Below, piece by piece: positions 41,988-50,874 of a stretch of 64,000 nt of DNA. The notes below the pieces were generated by a model. The model was not told the origin of the DNA. It made no database searches and saw only the letters and a program-made list of their open reading frames with translations. The stretch lies in assembly GCF_021654575.1 (NCBI RefSeq), contig NZ_AP024488.1, forward strand, positions 1,116,001-1,180,000, written 5' to 3'. The position numbers and the translations under genes are program-made. Within the stretch, counting starts at the first letter, position 1. Every line of letters starts with the position of its first letter. This DNA comes from Desulfoluna limicola (GTDB taxonomy: Bacteria > Desulfobacterota > Desulfobacteria > Desulfobacterales > Desulfolunaceae).

Positions 41988-43106
41988 TTATTTTAATCCC
42001 CTGGTTTTCTCAATTTCGGTAAACGAATGGAATGGCATGGGGCGGCTCTTTTCTTTCTGGATGCGGTCGTACATGGCCTGGACGCTTTCGGGGACGTCCG
42101 GCATCTGCTCGGGGTCCCGCTTGCTGAGCTTCGCGGCGCCTTCGGGGCAGGTGGTGGTGCAGAGGCCGCAGCCCATGCATTTCACCGGGTGGACGGAGGC
42201 TTTGCCGTCGATGATGCGGATGGCCTTGAACATACAGCGCTCGATGCAGGTGCCGCAGCCGGTGCATGTGTCCACGTCCGGGGTGTTGATGTAGGAGGCT
42301 TTGGTAAGCTGGTTGTAGAGGCCCAGGTGGACGATGGTGGACATGATGCCGCAGCTGCACTTGCAGCAGTTGCAGATGTAGTCGAGGTCTCCGGCAGAGT
42401 TCTGTGTCTGGGTGACGAGGCCTTCTCTGTCGGCCATCTCCATAACGGCCAGGGCCTCTTCTTTGGTGATCTCTTCGGCGCGCAGGTCGTTTTCCAGGTA
42501 GAAGTCTGCGCAGCGGTTGAGGGTGAGGCAGGTTTTCAAGGGGTGGTCGCAGCCCCGGCCTTCGGCTTTGGACTTCACGCGGCAGAGGCATTCGGTGACG
42601 GCAATGCGGTCCGCTTCCATGATCTTTGCCTTTACCACGTCGTGGGGGAGGATCTCCTGGAAGGATTCGACGCTTTTTTCCACGGGCACGATGCGGAAGA
42701 GGGAGGTCTCGCCTCCGAACACCTCCAGGCCCATGGCCTCCATCATGTACTGGTTGTGGAGGTCCGTGTACTCTTTGTCCATGCGATTGAGCTGGTATTC
42801 GTAGGTGCCCACGATGTAGGGGGCCAGAACATAGTGGCGCCTGCCGTCGAGCTCGGTGGTGATGAGAAGGCCCCGTTTTCCCATGCGGTCCAGGCGCTGC
42901 CCGCACTCTACCGCACTGAGTCCCAGCTTAACTGCCAGCTGCTCTGCATGCTGGGGGGCAGGGGTCAGGGCCAGCGTCATCTCGGCTTCTTCGGGCTCGT
43001 ACATTTTTTTCAGAAGGGCGATATCCACGCCGCTTTCCGTGGCAGGGAAGCCCATGGGCAGTTTGTTGAGGTGCTCCTGAAGTTTTCTGTACAGGGAATC
43101 CGGCAT
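41988..43106 (-). CDS. 4Fe-4S ferredoxin-type protein with N-terminal helix-turn-helix-like domain
   Basis: A 372-residue protein. The N-terminal 100 residues resemble a winged helix (EQLAVKLGLSAVECGQRLDRMGKRGLL). The middle has a Cys-rich segment ECLCRVKSKAEGRGCDHP..CLTLNRC and CNCCKCSCGIM. The C-terminal two-[4Fe-4S] ferredoxin has CTGCGTCIERCMF and CMGCGLCTTTCPEG. This architecture recurs in anaerobic deltaproteobacteria, but I know of no assigned reaction; electron transfer or redox-sensing regulation is plausible. ATG 43106 follows AGGAG with 5-6 nt spacing. Confidence 0.85.
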   Translation of the reverse strand: MPDSLYRKLQEHLNKLPMGFPATESGVDIALLKKMYEPEEAEMTLALTPAPQHAEQLAVKLGLSAVECGQRLDRMGKRGLLITTELDGRRHYVLAPYIVGTYEYQLNRMDKEYTDLHNQYMMEAMGLEVFGGETSLFRIVPVEKSVESFQEILPHDVVKAKIMEADRIAVTECLCRVKSKAEGRGCDHPLKTCLTLNRCADFYLENDLRAEEITKEEALAVMEMADREGLVTQTQNSAGDLDYICNCCKCSCGIMSTIVHLGLYNQLTKASYINTPDVDTCTGCGTCIERCMFKAIRIIDGKASVHPVKCMGCGLCTTTCPEGAAKLSKRDPEQMPDVPESVQAMYDRIQKEKSRPMPFHSFTEIEKTRGLK

Positions 43107-43416
43107 GACGTCTCCTCGTATGTCTGTGGTGAGTGTGGCTGCATTCGGGGCGAAGCGATCGCAGCGGCTGTGTTGGAAAAATATAGGAAGGGGGGAGTCT
43201 TTGTCAATATGGTTGATGTGCGAACTAAAGATGTCGATTTCAGGCAAGGATTCAGGTTGAAAAAGCTGGCTCCGTAGGGAAGGCGGGGCCCCTTGAAAGC
43301 AGCTGCCGACACCGCATATTCCTCGTTTTCAGGGCCAGATCACACCCGCCTTACAGTGGGGATTGTTCAAAGACTCCTTTAAGACATGGTGGTTAATCCG
43401 ACCCTTTCAGGCCAGG

Positions 43417-43470
43417 CAAGCGTTTGGTCTCGCGCAGGGCCGCAGGGGGCACACGCTGAATGGTTCTTAC
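43417..43470 (+). repeat. Decayed repeat copy
   Basis: GCAAGCGTTTGGTCTCGCGC, AGGGCCGCAGGGGGC and the end CGCTGAATGGTTCTTAC match the GC palindrome and right terminus with many changes. The rest of 43107-43865 apart from the module at 43729 shows no gene. Confidence 0.45.
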
Positions 43471-43728
43471 TCTTTTCGTGTAAGGAGGCCTGTGGCCGGT
43501 GGGGCACCATACTGTATGCATACGAATGAAATGGGTGGGCCGCACCCGTCTGAGGGGCCGTTTCGGTGCCTGTCGGTTTTAAGGTTTTTTTGGCGGTTTA
43601 ATTGCTGAATATTCAGGGTGTTGTGGCTCTGGTTGTAAAATAATGATCAATGTTTACTCGTGAAGTGGCGATAGGTATATCGGGGGGGATGGTTGATTGT
43701 GAAGGTTGGTTCCGGATTGTTGCAGCGG

Positions 43729-43766
43729 CAACTCGCCTTCAAGGTGACTCACCTTGCCGCCGGTGC
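43729..43766 (+). repeat. Short right-end module of the repeat family
   Basis: CAACTCGCCTT, hairpin CAAGGTG-ACT-CACCTTG (43740-43756), CCGCCGGTGC. It lies about 100 bp upstream of the chemoreceptor gene. Confidence 0.65.
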
Positions 43767-43865
43767 ATTGCTTTTTGTCTGTTTTATTTTTGCGTCGGCC
43801 TTTAGGCTGTTGCCTGGTTCAGGAAAGTTGCCGTGTGGAATAGAATTGAAGAGAAGGGAGAGGGC

Positions 43866-45374
43866 ATGTCAGGCGAAGGAATCGATGAAAAATACAACGC
43901 ACAGGTAAACGAGAAAAAGTATCAGGACCTCTTTTCGCTTTCACGGTCATCCGTGGTGGCGTTTCTTGTCGTATTCTGGGCCCTGGTCGGGCTCACCCCC
44001 CTGATGAAGGAGCACACGGTGGTGACGGCGTGTTTTGCTGTTGTCTTCTCCGGTCTTTCTATCATGCGGCTTCTGGCGGCTCGCCGTGTGGCTGTGGCGT
44101 ATCAGGAGAACCCGCTCTTTTGGAACCGTTTTTTTGCTATCTCCATCATGGTGTCAGGACTTCTTTGGGGAGGCTTTACCGTCCTGGTGATCACCTGGTT
44201 CGGGAGCGACTCGCATTACAGCCTCTACGCCATTGTGATGACATGCGGCCTCGTGAGCGGCAGCGTGGTTTCCCTGTCTCCCGCCTTTAACCTTTTGGCC
44301 GGCTACATGACCCTGCTGCTTGGGCCTGTGTTTATTTGGGGCATGGTGAGCGGGGAGTGGGCCCTGGGCCTCATCTTCCTCATCTTTAACCTGGCCATGA
44401 TCGGCATCGGCAAGAAGACCAACGTCTCGTACAGGAAGAACATAGAAAATGCAGTCCTGCTGGATGAAAGGACCGCTGCCATCTCTCTTCTGGTGGCCGA
44501 CCTGACGGAGAAGGCGAATAACCTCACCGGAACCTCCAAAGGCCTGCGGGATATTTCTGAGGAGATGGTGGGGGCCTCGGAAGAGACCACCAGCCAGATT
44601 CAGGGCGTGGAATCCGATGCCTCCGCCATGCGGGAAAATGCGGCCTCCATCTCTGCCGCTGTCGAGCAGGCGTCCCGAAACATGGAGATCACCTCCACCT
44701 CCATGGAAGAGATGTCCGGAGCCGTCACTGAAATAGCCGGGCAGTCTGCAAGGGCCCTTGAGATAACCGCCCAGGGCGTTGTCCGGGCAGACGAGGCCTC
44801 CGAAAAGATCACCCGGCTGGATGAAGCCGCCAAGGAGATCGGAAAGATCACCGAGGTGATCACCGAAATCTCCGAACAGACCAACCTCCTGGCCTTGAAC
44901 GCCACCATCGAGGCGGCCCGTGCAGGGGACGCAGGCAAAGGCTTTGCCGTCGTTGCCAATGAGATCAAAGAGCTGGCCCGCCAGACCAGTGAGGCCACCA
45001 ATGGCATCCGAAGCCGTGTGGGGGGCATCCAGAGCGCCACCGCCGACTCAGCCCATCAAATCCATCGCATCGCCGAAGTGATTGCCGACATCGATGAGAT
45101 CGTCAACGGTGTGGCGGCGGCCATCGAAGAGCAGTCCGCCTCGACCCTTGAGATCGATCGCAACGTGGGCGAGATGAGCCGGGGCATGAACGACATCACC
45201 TCCAAAGCAGCAGAAAGCAACCTCGCCAGCGAAACCATTCTGGAGCGCATCGAACATGCCGGAACCCAGACCCGTGGGAACCTTGCCAACAGCAGGCGCG
45301 TTACGGACTCGGCCAAAGAGGTCCTCGACATGGCCGACGCGCTCAACCAGGCCGTGAGTCGGCTTTCGGCATAA
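43866..45374 (+). CDS. Methyl-accepting chemotaxis protein
   Basis: A 502-residue receptor. The N-terminal 160 residues contain about six closely spaced membrane helices with no sizeable periplasmic ligand domain, so the signal is probably sensed in or near the membrane. There is no clear HAMP domain. The C-terminal cytoplasmic coiled coil (about 200-500) has the hairpin tip [17 protein letters not shown] and flanking methylation helices. ATG 43866 follows GGGAG; an 11-codon longer form from 43833 is possible. It is an orphan receptor with no che genes nearby. Confidence 0.9.
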   Translation: MSGEGIDEKYNAQVNEKKYQDLFSLSRSSVVAFLVVFWALVGLTPLMKEHTVVTACFAVVFSGLSIMRLLAARRVAVAYQENPLFWNRFFAISIMVSGLLWGGFTVLVITWFGSDSHYSLYAIVMTCGLVSGSVVSLSPAFNLLAGYMTLLLGPVFIWGMVSGEWALGLIFLIFNLAMIGIGKKTNVSYRKNIENAVLLDERTAAISLLVADLTEKANNLTGTSKGLRDISEEMVGASEETTSQIQGVESDASAMRENAASISAAVEQASRNMEITSTSMEEMSGAVTEIAGQSARALEITAQGVVRADEASEKITRLDEAAKEIGKITEVITEISEQTNLLALNATIEAARAGDAGKGFAVVANEIKELARQTSEATNGIRSRVGGIQSATADSAHQIHRIAEVIADIDEIVNGVAAAIEEQSASTLEIDRNVGEMSRGMNDITSKAAESNLASETILERIEHAGTQTRGNLANSRRVTDSAKEVLDMADALNQAVSRLSA

Positions 45375-45462
45375 GGGCAGCTGTGCTGCAGGGCATGGGG
45401 TATCGGTGGGTGGAAAAGCACCCATGCGATACACCTGCAGGGTGTGCTGGCGCACCATTAAT

Positions 45463-45540
45463 CATGTTGAGCTGAACAGTTGCGAACTTTTTTCCAAAAG
45501 CGAGCCACCGGGAAAGCGGGTTTGAAAATGCTCCCAGCCT
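45463..45540 (-). repeat. Decayed repeat fragment
   Basis: GAGCTGAACAGTTGCGAAC (terminus-like), TTTTTTCCAAAAGCGAGCCACCGG (interior block) and AAAGCGGGTTTGAAAATGCTC. Only partial similarity; the rest of 45375-45692 contains nothing recognised. Confidence 0.4.
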
Positions 45541-45692
45541 TCGTCCATCCGGCGTATCATAATTACTGACGGCCGTAGCTCCCGGTCAAGCCATCCACAA
45601 CGTTAACGTCGGTTCCCGCTGCCATTGCATTGGCAAGTAACAGTGCTCAGCGGGACCGTCTCAAGTATCGCAGCGTTGGGTGATGGGCTTGA

Positions 45693-47246
45693 TCAGAGAA
45701 GCCGGGTCTGCTTGTTTTCCGCTTCCTCTAAACTTTTGTACCCTTTTTGCTGCACAACCACTTTATAGATCTCTTCGGACATGCTTTTCCCAGAGACCCT
45801 GAGGCTTTCTATGTCCTGGAACAGGGATTGGAGTGTTTTTTCAGAGTAGCTTTCCAGTTCACAACGCATATAGGTTTCAAAAGAGGCCCAGTCGGTGCCG
45901 GGTTCGCCCCCGGACAGAGCCCGACCTCCGGACATGATCCGGGGGTATTTCTCGATGAACTCTCTCTGCCATTGAAGCTGTATTTTCGAGATTTTATCAA
46001 TGTAGGGGCTGTTGTTCTCACTGGGGATCAGGTTGTCCATCCTGGCATACTTGTACGTCATCAGGTTTCGCCTGATATTCTGCGCTTCATTGATATCATC
46101 CAGGTAACTGATCAGGGTCTTCTCTGACCACGCCATGAGCTTTGCGGTCCTGTGAAGCTTGAACTCCTCGGGAAAGTCCCTGCAGGTGGGGCCGCCCTGG
46201 GCCAAAGGGTCTGAATCTGCCTTGTCGTTGACGGTGGAAAACATCTCCCACTCGCCTTCCAGTATTTTTTTTATGATTTCTTTCTTCTCTGGCAGACTCT
46301 TTTTTGCACCCCACAGGTTTTTTCTAAAATCCTGGTCTTTGATTCGGCCAAGGATTGATGGAACGTGATCCGTTAAAAAGGGAACCGTTCGATCCGTGAG
46401 GCCAAGGCCCTGAAGCTCAGCTATAACGGTTTGGCAAATCCGTTCCATGGTGTCCTGTTGCTCTTTCCAGCCGGTACCCCCGGAGGTCGTTTCATCTGGG
46501 CCGGTCAGAACCTTGACTATCAGGGGGGCCACTTCTGCTCCCAGGATCGGTAGCTGCGCAACACCTTTTAACAGCCACTTATAAAAGGGGGCATAGGTTC
46601 TGTTCAAAAGGTAAACCAGCCGCATGATCTCTGTGCAAAATTTCACCTTGGCTGTGTTTGTGACATATGGGTCGTTTCTTAAAATACCCCGTTGCCAATT
46701 GTATTGACCGGCTTGGCCAGCCTGCATGCAGCAGTCCGCTATTTTCTTCAGCCGGAGGTCTTCGGGGTAAAAATGAAGAAGGGTCGTTCGCCATTGGGAA
46801 AATGCCCCCAGAGGGTCGGAGAAAACCTTGCCATTGGTGCACAGAGCCAAGTTCTCGGATGGAATGTTCCACTCTTTTATGGTGTTCGGAGTTGCCGTCA
46901 GCCCAGTGTAGCGACCGTAAAAATCGCTGATCTCCATGACACCGACACGACCTTTTTCACCCGGGCTCACCACACGGGGTCCAAAGCCTGAGTACTCTTT
47001 TGGAAGCGCATCGTAGCAAGCTTGAAGTTCCTTACCATAGCGTTGAAAATCATCTTGGGTTACCCACAGGCAAAAAGAGGGGCCCCAGTCATGATCACGA
47101 GAGTATTCATCATCAAACCCAAAACATTCGGAACCGGGCCCTACGAGACCAATCGCAACCCGTTCCATCAGAGCTTTAAATGTGCCTTCGAAAATCTCTT
47201 TTCCGCACCCATTGTAATACGATTCACTAAGTTCCAATCCGTTCAT
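45693..47246 (-). CDS. DUF4037/DUF4125 protein, nucleotidyltransferase-like
   Basis: A 517-residue protein. The first 300 residues match DUF4037, a nucleotidyltransferase-fold family: VGPGSECFGFDDEYSRDHDWGP carries the GS...D.D catalytic pattern, then FYPEDLRLKKIADCCMQAGQAGQYN. The last 200 residues match DUF4125 (EGEWEMFSTVNDKADS, SLEEAENKQTRLL). Substrate and role are unknown; by fold, transfer of a nucleotide to a small molecule such as an aminoglycoside-like compound is possible. ATG 47246 follows GGTGAAGG; the 99-codon extension to 47543 is not family-like. The region looks lower in GC than its neighbours, suggesting acquisition. Confidence 0.85.
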   Translation of the reverse strand: MNGLELSESYYNGCGKEIFEGTFKALMERVAIGLVGPGSECFGFDDEYSRDHDWGPSFCLWVTQDDFQRYGKELQACYDALPKEYSGFGPRVVSPGEKGRVGVMEISDFYGRYTGLTATPNTIKEWNIPSENLALCTNGKVFSDPLGAFSQWRTTLLHFYPEDLRLKKIADCCMQAGQAGQYNWQRGILRNDPYVTNTAKVKFCTEIMRLVYLLNRTYAPFYKWLLKGVAQLPILGAEVAPLIVKVLTGPDETTSGGTGWKEQQDTMERICQTVIAELQGLGLTDRTVPFLTDHVPSILGRIKDQDFRKNLWGAKKSLPEKKEIIKKILEGEWEMFSTVNDKADSDPLAQGGPTCRDFPEEFKLHRTAKLMAWSEKTLISYLDDINEAQNIRRNLMTYKYARMDNLIPSENNSPYIDKISKIQLQWQREFIEKYPRIMSGGRALSGGEPGTDWASFETYMRCELESYSEKTLQSLFQDIESLRVSGKSMSEEIYKVVVQQKGYKSLEEAENKQTRLL

Positions 47247-47906
47247 AAGTACCTTCACCGTTGTCCTGTTGGCCGAAAGAGATCGTTTCAAACAGCCGGA
47301 TATCTGTATTAATCTGAGGCTACGGTCCTCGTAAAATGTCCAAATTTTGCGGTGCCAATACAAACAGCGTTGGGGGCAGGGCGATACATCTGACAAGACG
47401 CTCTTTGGGGGCATACTGTCTCTATTATCATGGGAACATAGTCGTTCACCACAAAAGAAAAGGTGAGCACCAAAATAGCGTGTCAGAGGTGTCGACAGTG
47501 CTTTACTCATGTGCGGTGCTCTTGCCATTCCGGGCGGTGCCATAAATAATATGGATGAAAAGAATTTGGGTCAGATGACAATTGGAACTCCAACCAAATA
47601 AATCCATGATATGATCATGAAAATAATAGGACAGTGTGACTGGAACGTTGCCCTGACATACGAGCACCCCGCCTTTATCCATGGTGTTTCTCAATTCGTT
47701 TCGGGCTCTAACTCTCCTTTTTGATGCCGTTTTATTGGCCAGGGTTCCTCGTTTTCAAACCTGTAAATTCGGACAACTGATGGGCCGATATTGCCGGGTC
47801 AGGTCATCGGTCTCGGGACCAGGGGCGTGACTTAACACTCGGGTGGTCTCCGGGTTAAAGAATGATTCAAGTTTTGATGCTCAACTCATTCAACAAGGGG
47901 AAAGAG
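47247..47906. other. Gene-free, AT-richer stretch
   Basis: Open frames on both strands lack ribosome sites and recognisable content. It should contain the promoters of the two divergent genes. Confidence 0.35.
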
Positions 47907-48443
47907 ATGAAACGATGTCGAAATTTTCTGTTGATGGCGTTGCCTGCATTTATCATGTTGTCAGGATGCTCGACCGGAAAGGTCAGCGATTATGAGGGCC
48001 GCACACCTGTGTTGATACCGGAGACTTTTTTCGACGGACAACTCACAGCGCACGGGGTTGTAAAAAACAGGGCGGGTGAAGTCATTCGATATTTCAATGC
48101 CGAGATGAAGGGGCACTGGAAGGGTTCGGTGGGGACCCTGGAAGAGGACTTTGTCTTCGACGATGGGGAAAGGCAACGCCGTGTCTGGACCTTGACCCGT
48201 CAGGACGACAGACATTATGTCGGAACGGCAGGCGATGTGATCGGCGAAGCAAAGGGGGAGATTGCAGGAAACAGCATGTTTCTCGACTATGTGCTCGACG
48301 TTCCATATGGTGACGGCACAATCCACCTGTCCATTGACGATCGCATGTACCTCGTGAACCCGACCACCATCGTCAATGAGTCTGAGATGACCAAATTCGG
48401 TCTCCGGGTTGGAGAGGTCCTTCTGGTTATTCAGAAGAAGTGA
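47907..48443 (+). CDS. DUF3833 family lipoprotein
   Basis: A 178-residue protein with a lipoprotein signal (lipobox LSGC at about 24-27) and the DUF3833 domain: YEGRTPVLIPETFFDGQLTA, FDDGERQRRVWTL and a C-terminal DDRMYLVNPTTIVNESEMTKFG. It is outer- or inner-membrane anchored on the periplasmic side, with unknown role. ATG 47907 follows AGGGG; the longer start at 47862 is unlikely. A terminator follows at 48571. Confidence 0.9.
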   Translation: MKRCRNFLLMALPAFIMLSGCSTGKVSDYEGRTPVLIPETFFDGQLTAHGVVKNRAGEVIRYFNAEMKGHWKGSVGTLEEDFVFDDGERQRRVWTLTRQDDRHYVGTAGDVIGEAKGEIAGNSMFLDYVLDVPYGDGTIHLSIDDRMYLVNPTTIVNESEMTKFGLRVGEVLLVIQKK

Positions 48444-48570
48444 CCGGGTAAAGCGCCTGCCCCCCGAGTGGTTATTCAGAATGGACCGAAGTGTGAACTT
48501 CAGATTGAATGAACGAAGAACCAATAATTCACGTTGCTTTCCTTTGCATTGGCCTCCCGATTTTGAATAC

Positions 48571-48609
48571 AAAAGCGCACCCGAGATCATTGCGGGTGCG
48601 CTTGTCTTT
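48571..48609 (+). terminator. Intrinsic terminator after the lipoprotein gene
   Basis: AAGCGCACCCG-N8-CGGGTGCGCTT stem with GTCTTT following. Confidence 0.7.
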
Positions 48610-48695
48610 GGGCCGCCCATGGACAGTTGAAACGTGTCTGATAGCGTCCGCCGGGTTGGTAGAGTCTCTCTGTTATCGCAAAAAAGAGTGAGGAC

Positions 48696-48732
48696 GAAAA
48701 ACCGCACCTGCAAATGAGTACCGGTGCGGTCA
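48696..48732 (-). terminator. Intrinsic terminator of the sulfatase gene
   Basis: ACCGCACC-N14-GGTGCGGT; on the minus strand the stem is followed by TTTTTCG. It lies about 120 bp beyond the stop at 48850. Confidence 0.6.
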
Positions 48733-48849
48733 TTCTATCGGGTCTGTCCCGGCAGCCAAGGCAGATGGTTCATTTCCGCCTGGTGTCCAATGTGGCGAAA
48801 CCATAACGCACCAGGTTCTGTTTCAAGGGCCGGGGTAAATGCACCCCTG

Positions 48850-50379
48850 CTAATTTTGCGGGCTGCTTGCAAGCGTCTGAAGCACTTTATCGATACCCAG
48901 TGATGAGCCCTGAACCGGAGGAAATTCAACAAATGTCTTTAAAAACTTTCCTGTAATTGCCTGGGCCGGCACAAAGGTCCACATATTGTCTGCAAACCAT
49001 CGAATATACATAGCGGAGTCTTTCCAGGCCTGTTCATAGGGGTCGGCCCGCAAGTTGATCAACACAGGCCATGCCGGTTGTTTGCGATAGGCTGTATTGA
49101 TGGCGCCCTCCAAAAGGGCAAAGTGGAGCTTCCAGTTTTCAAAACGAAGGGCGTTTAAATTTCCGGCCTGATCAAAGTAGAAAATTTCTTTTCGGGGGTC
49201 TTCTTTTACCTCGCCCTTCCAGAAGGGCATCATGTTATACCCGTCCAGGTGAACTTTAAACGTTTTGTTACCAGCCTTATAACCTTTTAACAGTTTTTTC
49301 TTCACATCCGAAACGCCGGCTGCGGCAAGCAATGTCGGCAACATATCCTCATGGGAATAGATATTGTTATCCACAGTTCCCGGCTTGATGGTTCCTGGCC
49401 AGCGTATGGCGCATGGAACACGGAATCCGCCTTCCCAAGTTGTCCCTTTCTCGCCATAAAACGGCGTGGTACCGCCATCTGGCCATGTTAATTTTTCAGC
49501 GCCGTTATCGGTGGAATACATGACGATTGTGTTCTCGGCCAACCCCAATTCATCCAGTTTGTCCAGCACTCTTCCCACTGCATTGTCATGTTCAACCATG
49601 CCATCAGGGTAAAGCCCTATGCCGGTCACGCCCTGGCTCTTTTCTTTCAGGCGTGTCCACACATGCATACGGGTAGCACTCAGCCAGACGAAAAAGGGTT
49701 TGTCCTGTTTGTGCGCTCGTTCCATAAAGTCAATTGCAGCGTTCGTAAACTCATCGTCTGCTGTTTCCATGCGTTTTTTCGTCATCGGGCCGGTATCTTC
49801 AACTTTGCCGTCTGCATAGCTGTGGATAACGCCACGGGGGCCAAATTTTTTATGAAACGACGGATCTTTGGGATAATAATAGGTCTCTGGTTCTTCCTCA
49901 GCGTTGAGATGATAAAGGTTGCCGAAAAATTCATCAAAGCCATGGTTCGTGGGGAGATGTTCGTCTCTGTCCCCAAGATGGTTTTTTCCAAATTGACCGG
50001 ACGTATACCCTTGCGGTTTTAACAACTCTGCAATGGTCGGTTGATTGTCTTTGATTCCCTGAGCGGAACCCGGCATGCCGATTGTCAGCAAACCGGTTCT
50101 GAAAGGATGTTGCCCTAAAATAAAGGCCGCTCGCCCGGCTGTGCAGGATTGCTGGGCGTACCAGTCGGTGTACATGGCTCCTTCATCTGCAATTCGGTCG
50201 ATGCTGGGTGTCTTATAACCCATCATGCCGTGGTTGTATTTGCTGATGTTGGCCCACCCGATATCGTCGCCCCATATCACCACGATATTGGGCTTTTTGG
50301 CTGCAAATCCAGTGCCTGTGAACATCGCAACCGTTATGAGAAGCACAGCCAGTTGACTTACTCTTTTTCTCAGGTTCAT
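48850..50379 (-). CDS. Arylsulfatase, exported
   Basis: A 509-residue sulfatase family enzyme with a signal peptide (1-26, cleaved at GFAA-KK). NIVVIWGDDIGWANIS holds the metal-binding Asp pair. The formylglycine site is QQSCTAGRAAFILGQ (C-T-A-G-R, fitting C-x-[P/A]-x-R). FGKNHLGDRDEHLP and STDNGAEKLTWPDGGTTPFYG complete the active site. It hydrolyses a sulfate ester in the periplasm; the Cys must be converted to formylglycine by a maturase, none of which is in the window. ATG 50379 follows AAGGAG. Its GC content looks lower than the flanking operons. Confidence 0.92.
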   Translation of the reverse strand: MNLRKRVSQLAVLLITVAMFTGTGFAAKKPNIVVIWGDDIGWANISKYNHGMMGYKTPSIDRIADEGAMYTDWYAQQSCTAGRAAFILGQHPFRTGLLTIGMPGSAQGIKDNQPTIAELLKPQGYTSGQFGKNHLGDRDEHLPTNHGFDEFFGNLYHLNAEEEPETYYYPKDPSFHKKFGPRGVIHSYADGKVEDTGPMTKKRMETADDEFTNAAIDFMERAHKQDKPFFVWLSATRMHVWTRLKEKSQGVTGIGLYPDGMVEHDNAVGRVLDKLDELGLAENTIVMYSTDNGAEKLTWPDGGTTPFYGEKGTTWEGGFRVPCAIRWPGTIKPGTVDNNIYSHEDMLPTLLAAAGVSDVKKKLLKGYKAGNKTFKVHLDGYNMMPFWKGEVKEDPRKEIFYFDQAGNLNALRFENWKLHFALLEGAINTAYRKQPAWPVLINLRADPYEQAWKDSAMYIRWFADNMWTFVPAQAITGKFLKTFVEFPPVQGSSLGIDKVLQTLASSPQN

Positions 50380-50468
50380 AAAAATTCTCCTTCATTTTTT
50401 GAAACTTGAGTTCGTTGATCCAATGATGGCTCGGGAGGGATTCATGCACGATGGCCGTGAGAAACGTC

Positions 50469-50533
50469 GATCGGAACGTTTTTGCGGAGCTTTTTCCAAA
50501 AAACGACCCGCCGGAGGCGAACTGAAGAGTCAC
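50469..50533 (+). repeat. Right-end fragment of the modular repeat
   Basis: TCGGAACGTTTTTGCGGAGC, TTTTTCCAAAAAACGACC, CGCCGGAGGC, then GAACTGAAGAGTCAC. It occupies the leader of the sulfatase gene. The rest of 50534-50874 shows nothing further. Confidence 0.7.
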
Positions 50534-50874
50534 CGCCTGTGGTTGCTTTTATCGAATGGTATGCTTTGTTTGCGCTCTGGCGATGTGTGCGAACGCCCTG
50601 CTTTTCAGGGCAAGCCAGTTTCGGATTGGTTTTGTGGGCTCAGGGAAATATGTTCAATAGTATCTTCTGAGTACTGTTTTATCAACGAAAAACGTGAGGC
50701 GTTTGCTTTTTTCAGGCCATGAAAATGCGCGATATCATCCTGCATTATTGACTGTTAAACGTTGCAACGTGTTGTCAACGGAGACGGAGACTCCCAATAA
50801 TCAGCGGCTCTGATTTGGGTGGCTTTCAAGTGACAGGGTTTCAGTGGGGTACCTGCTCGTGATGACGATGGATA

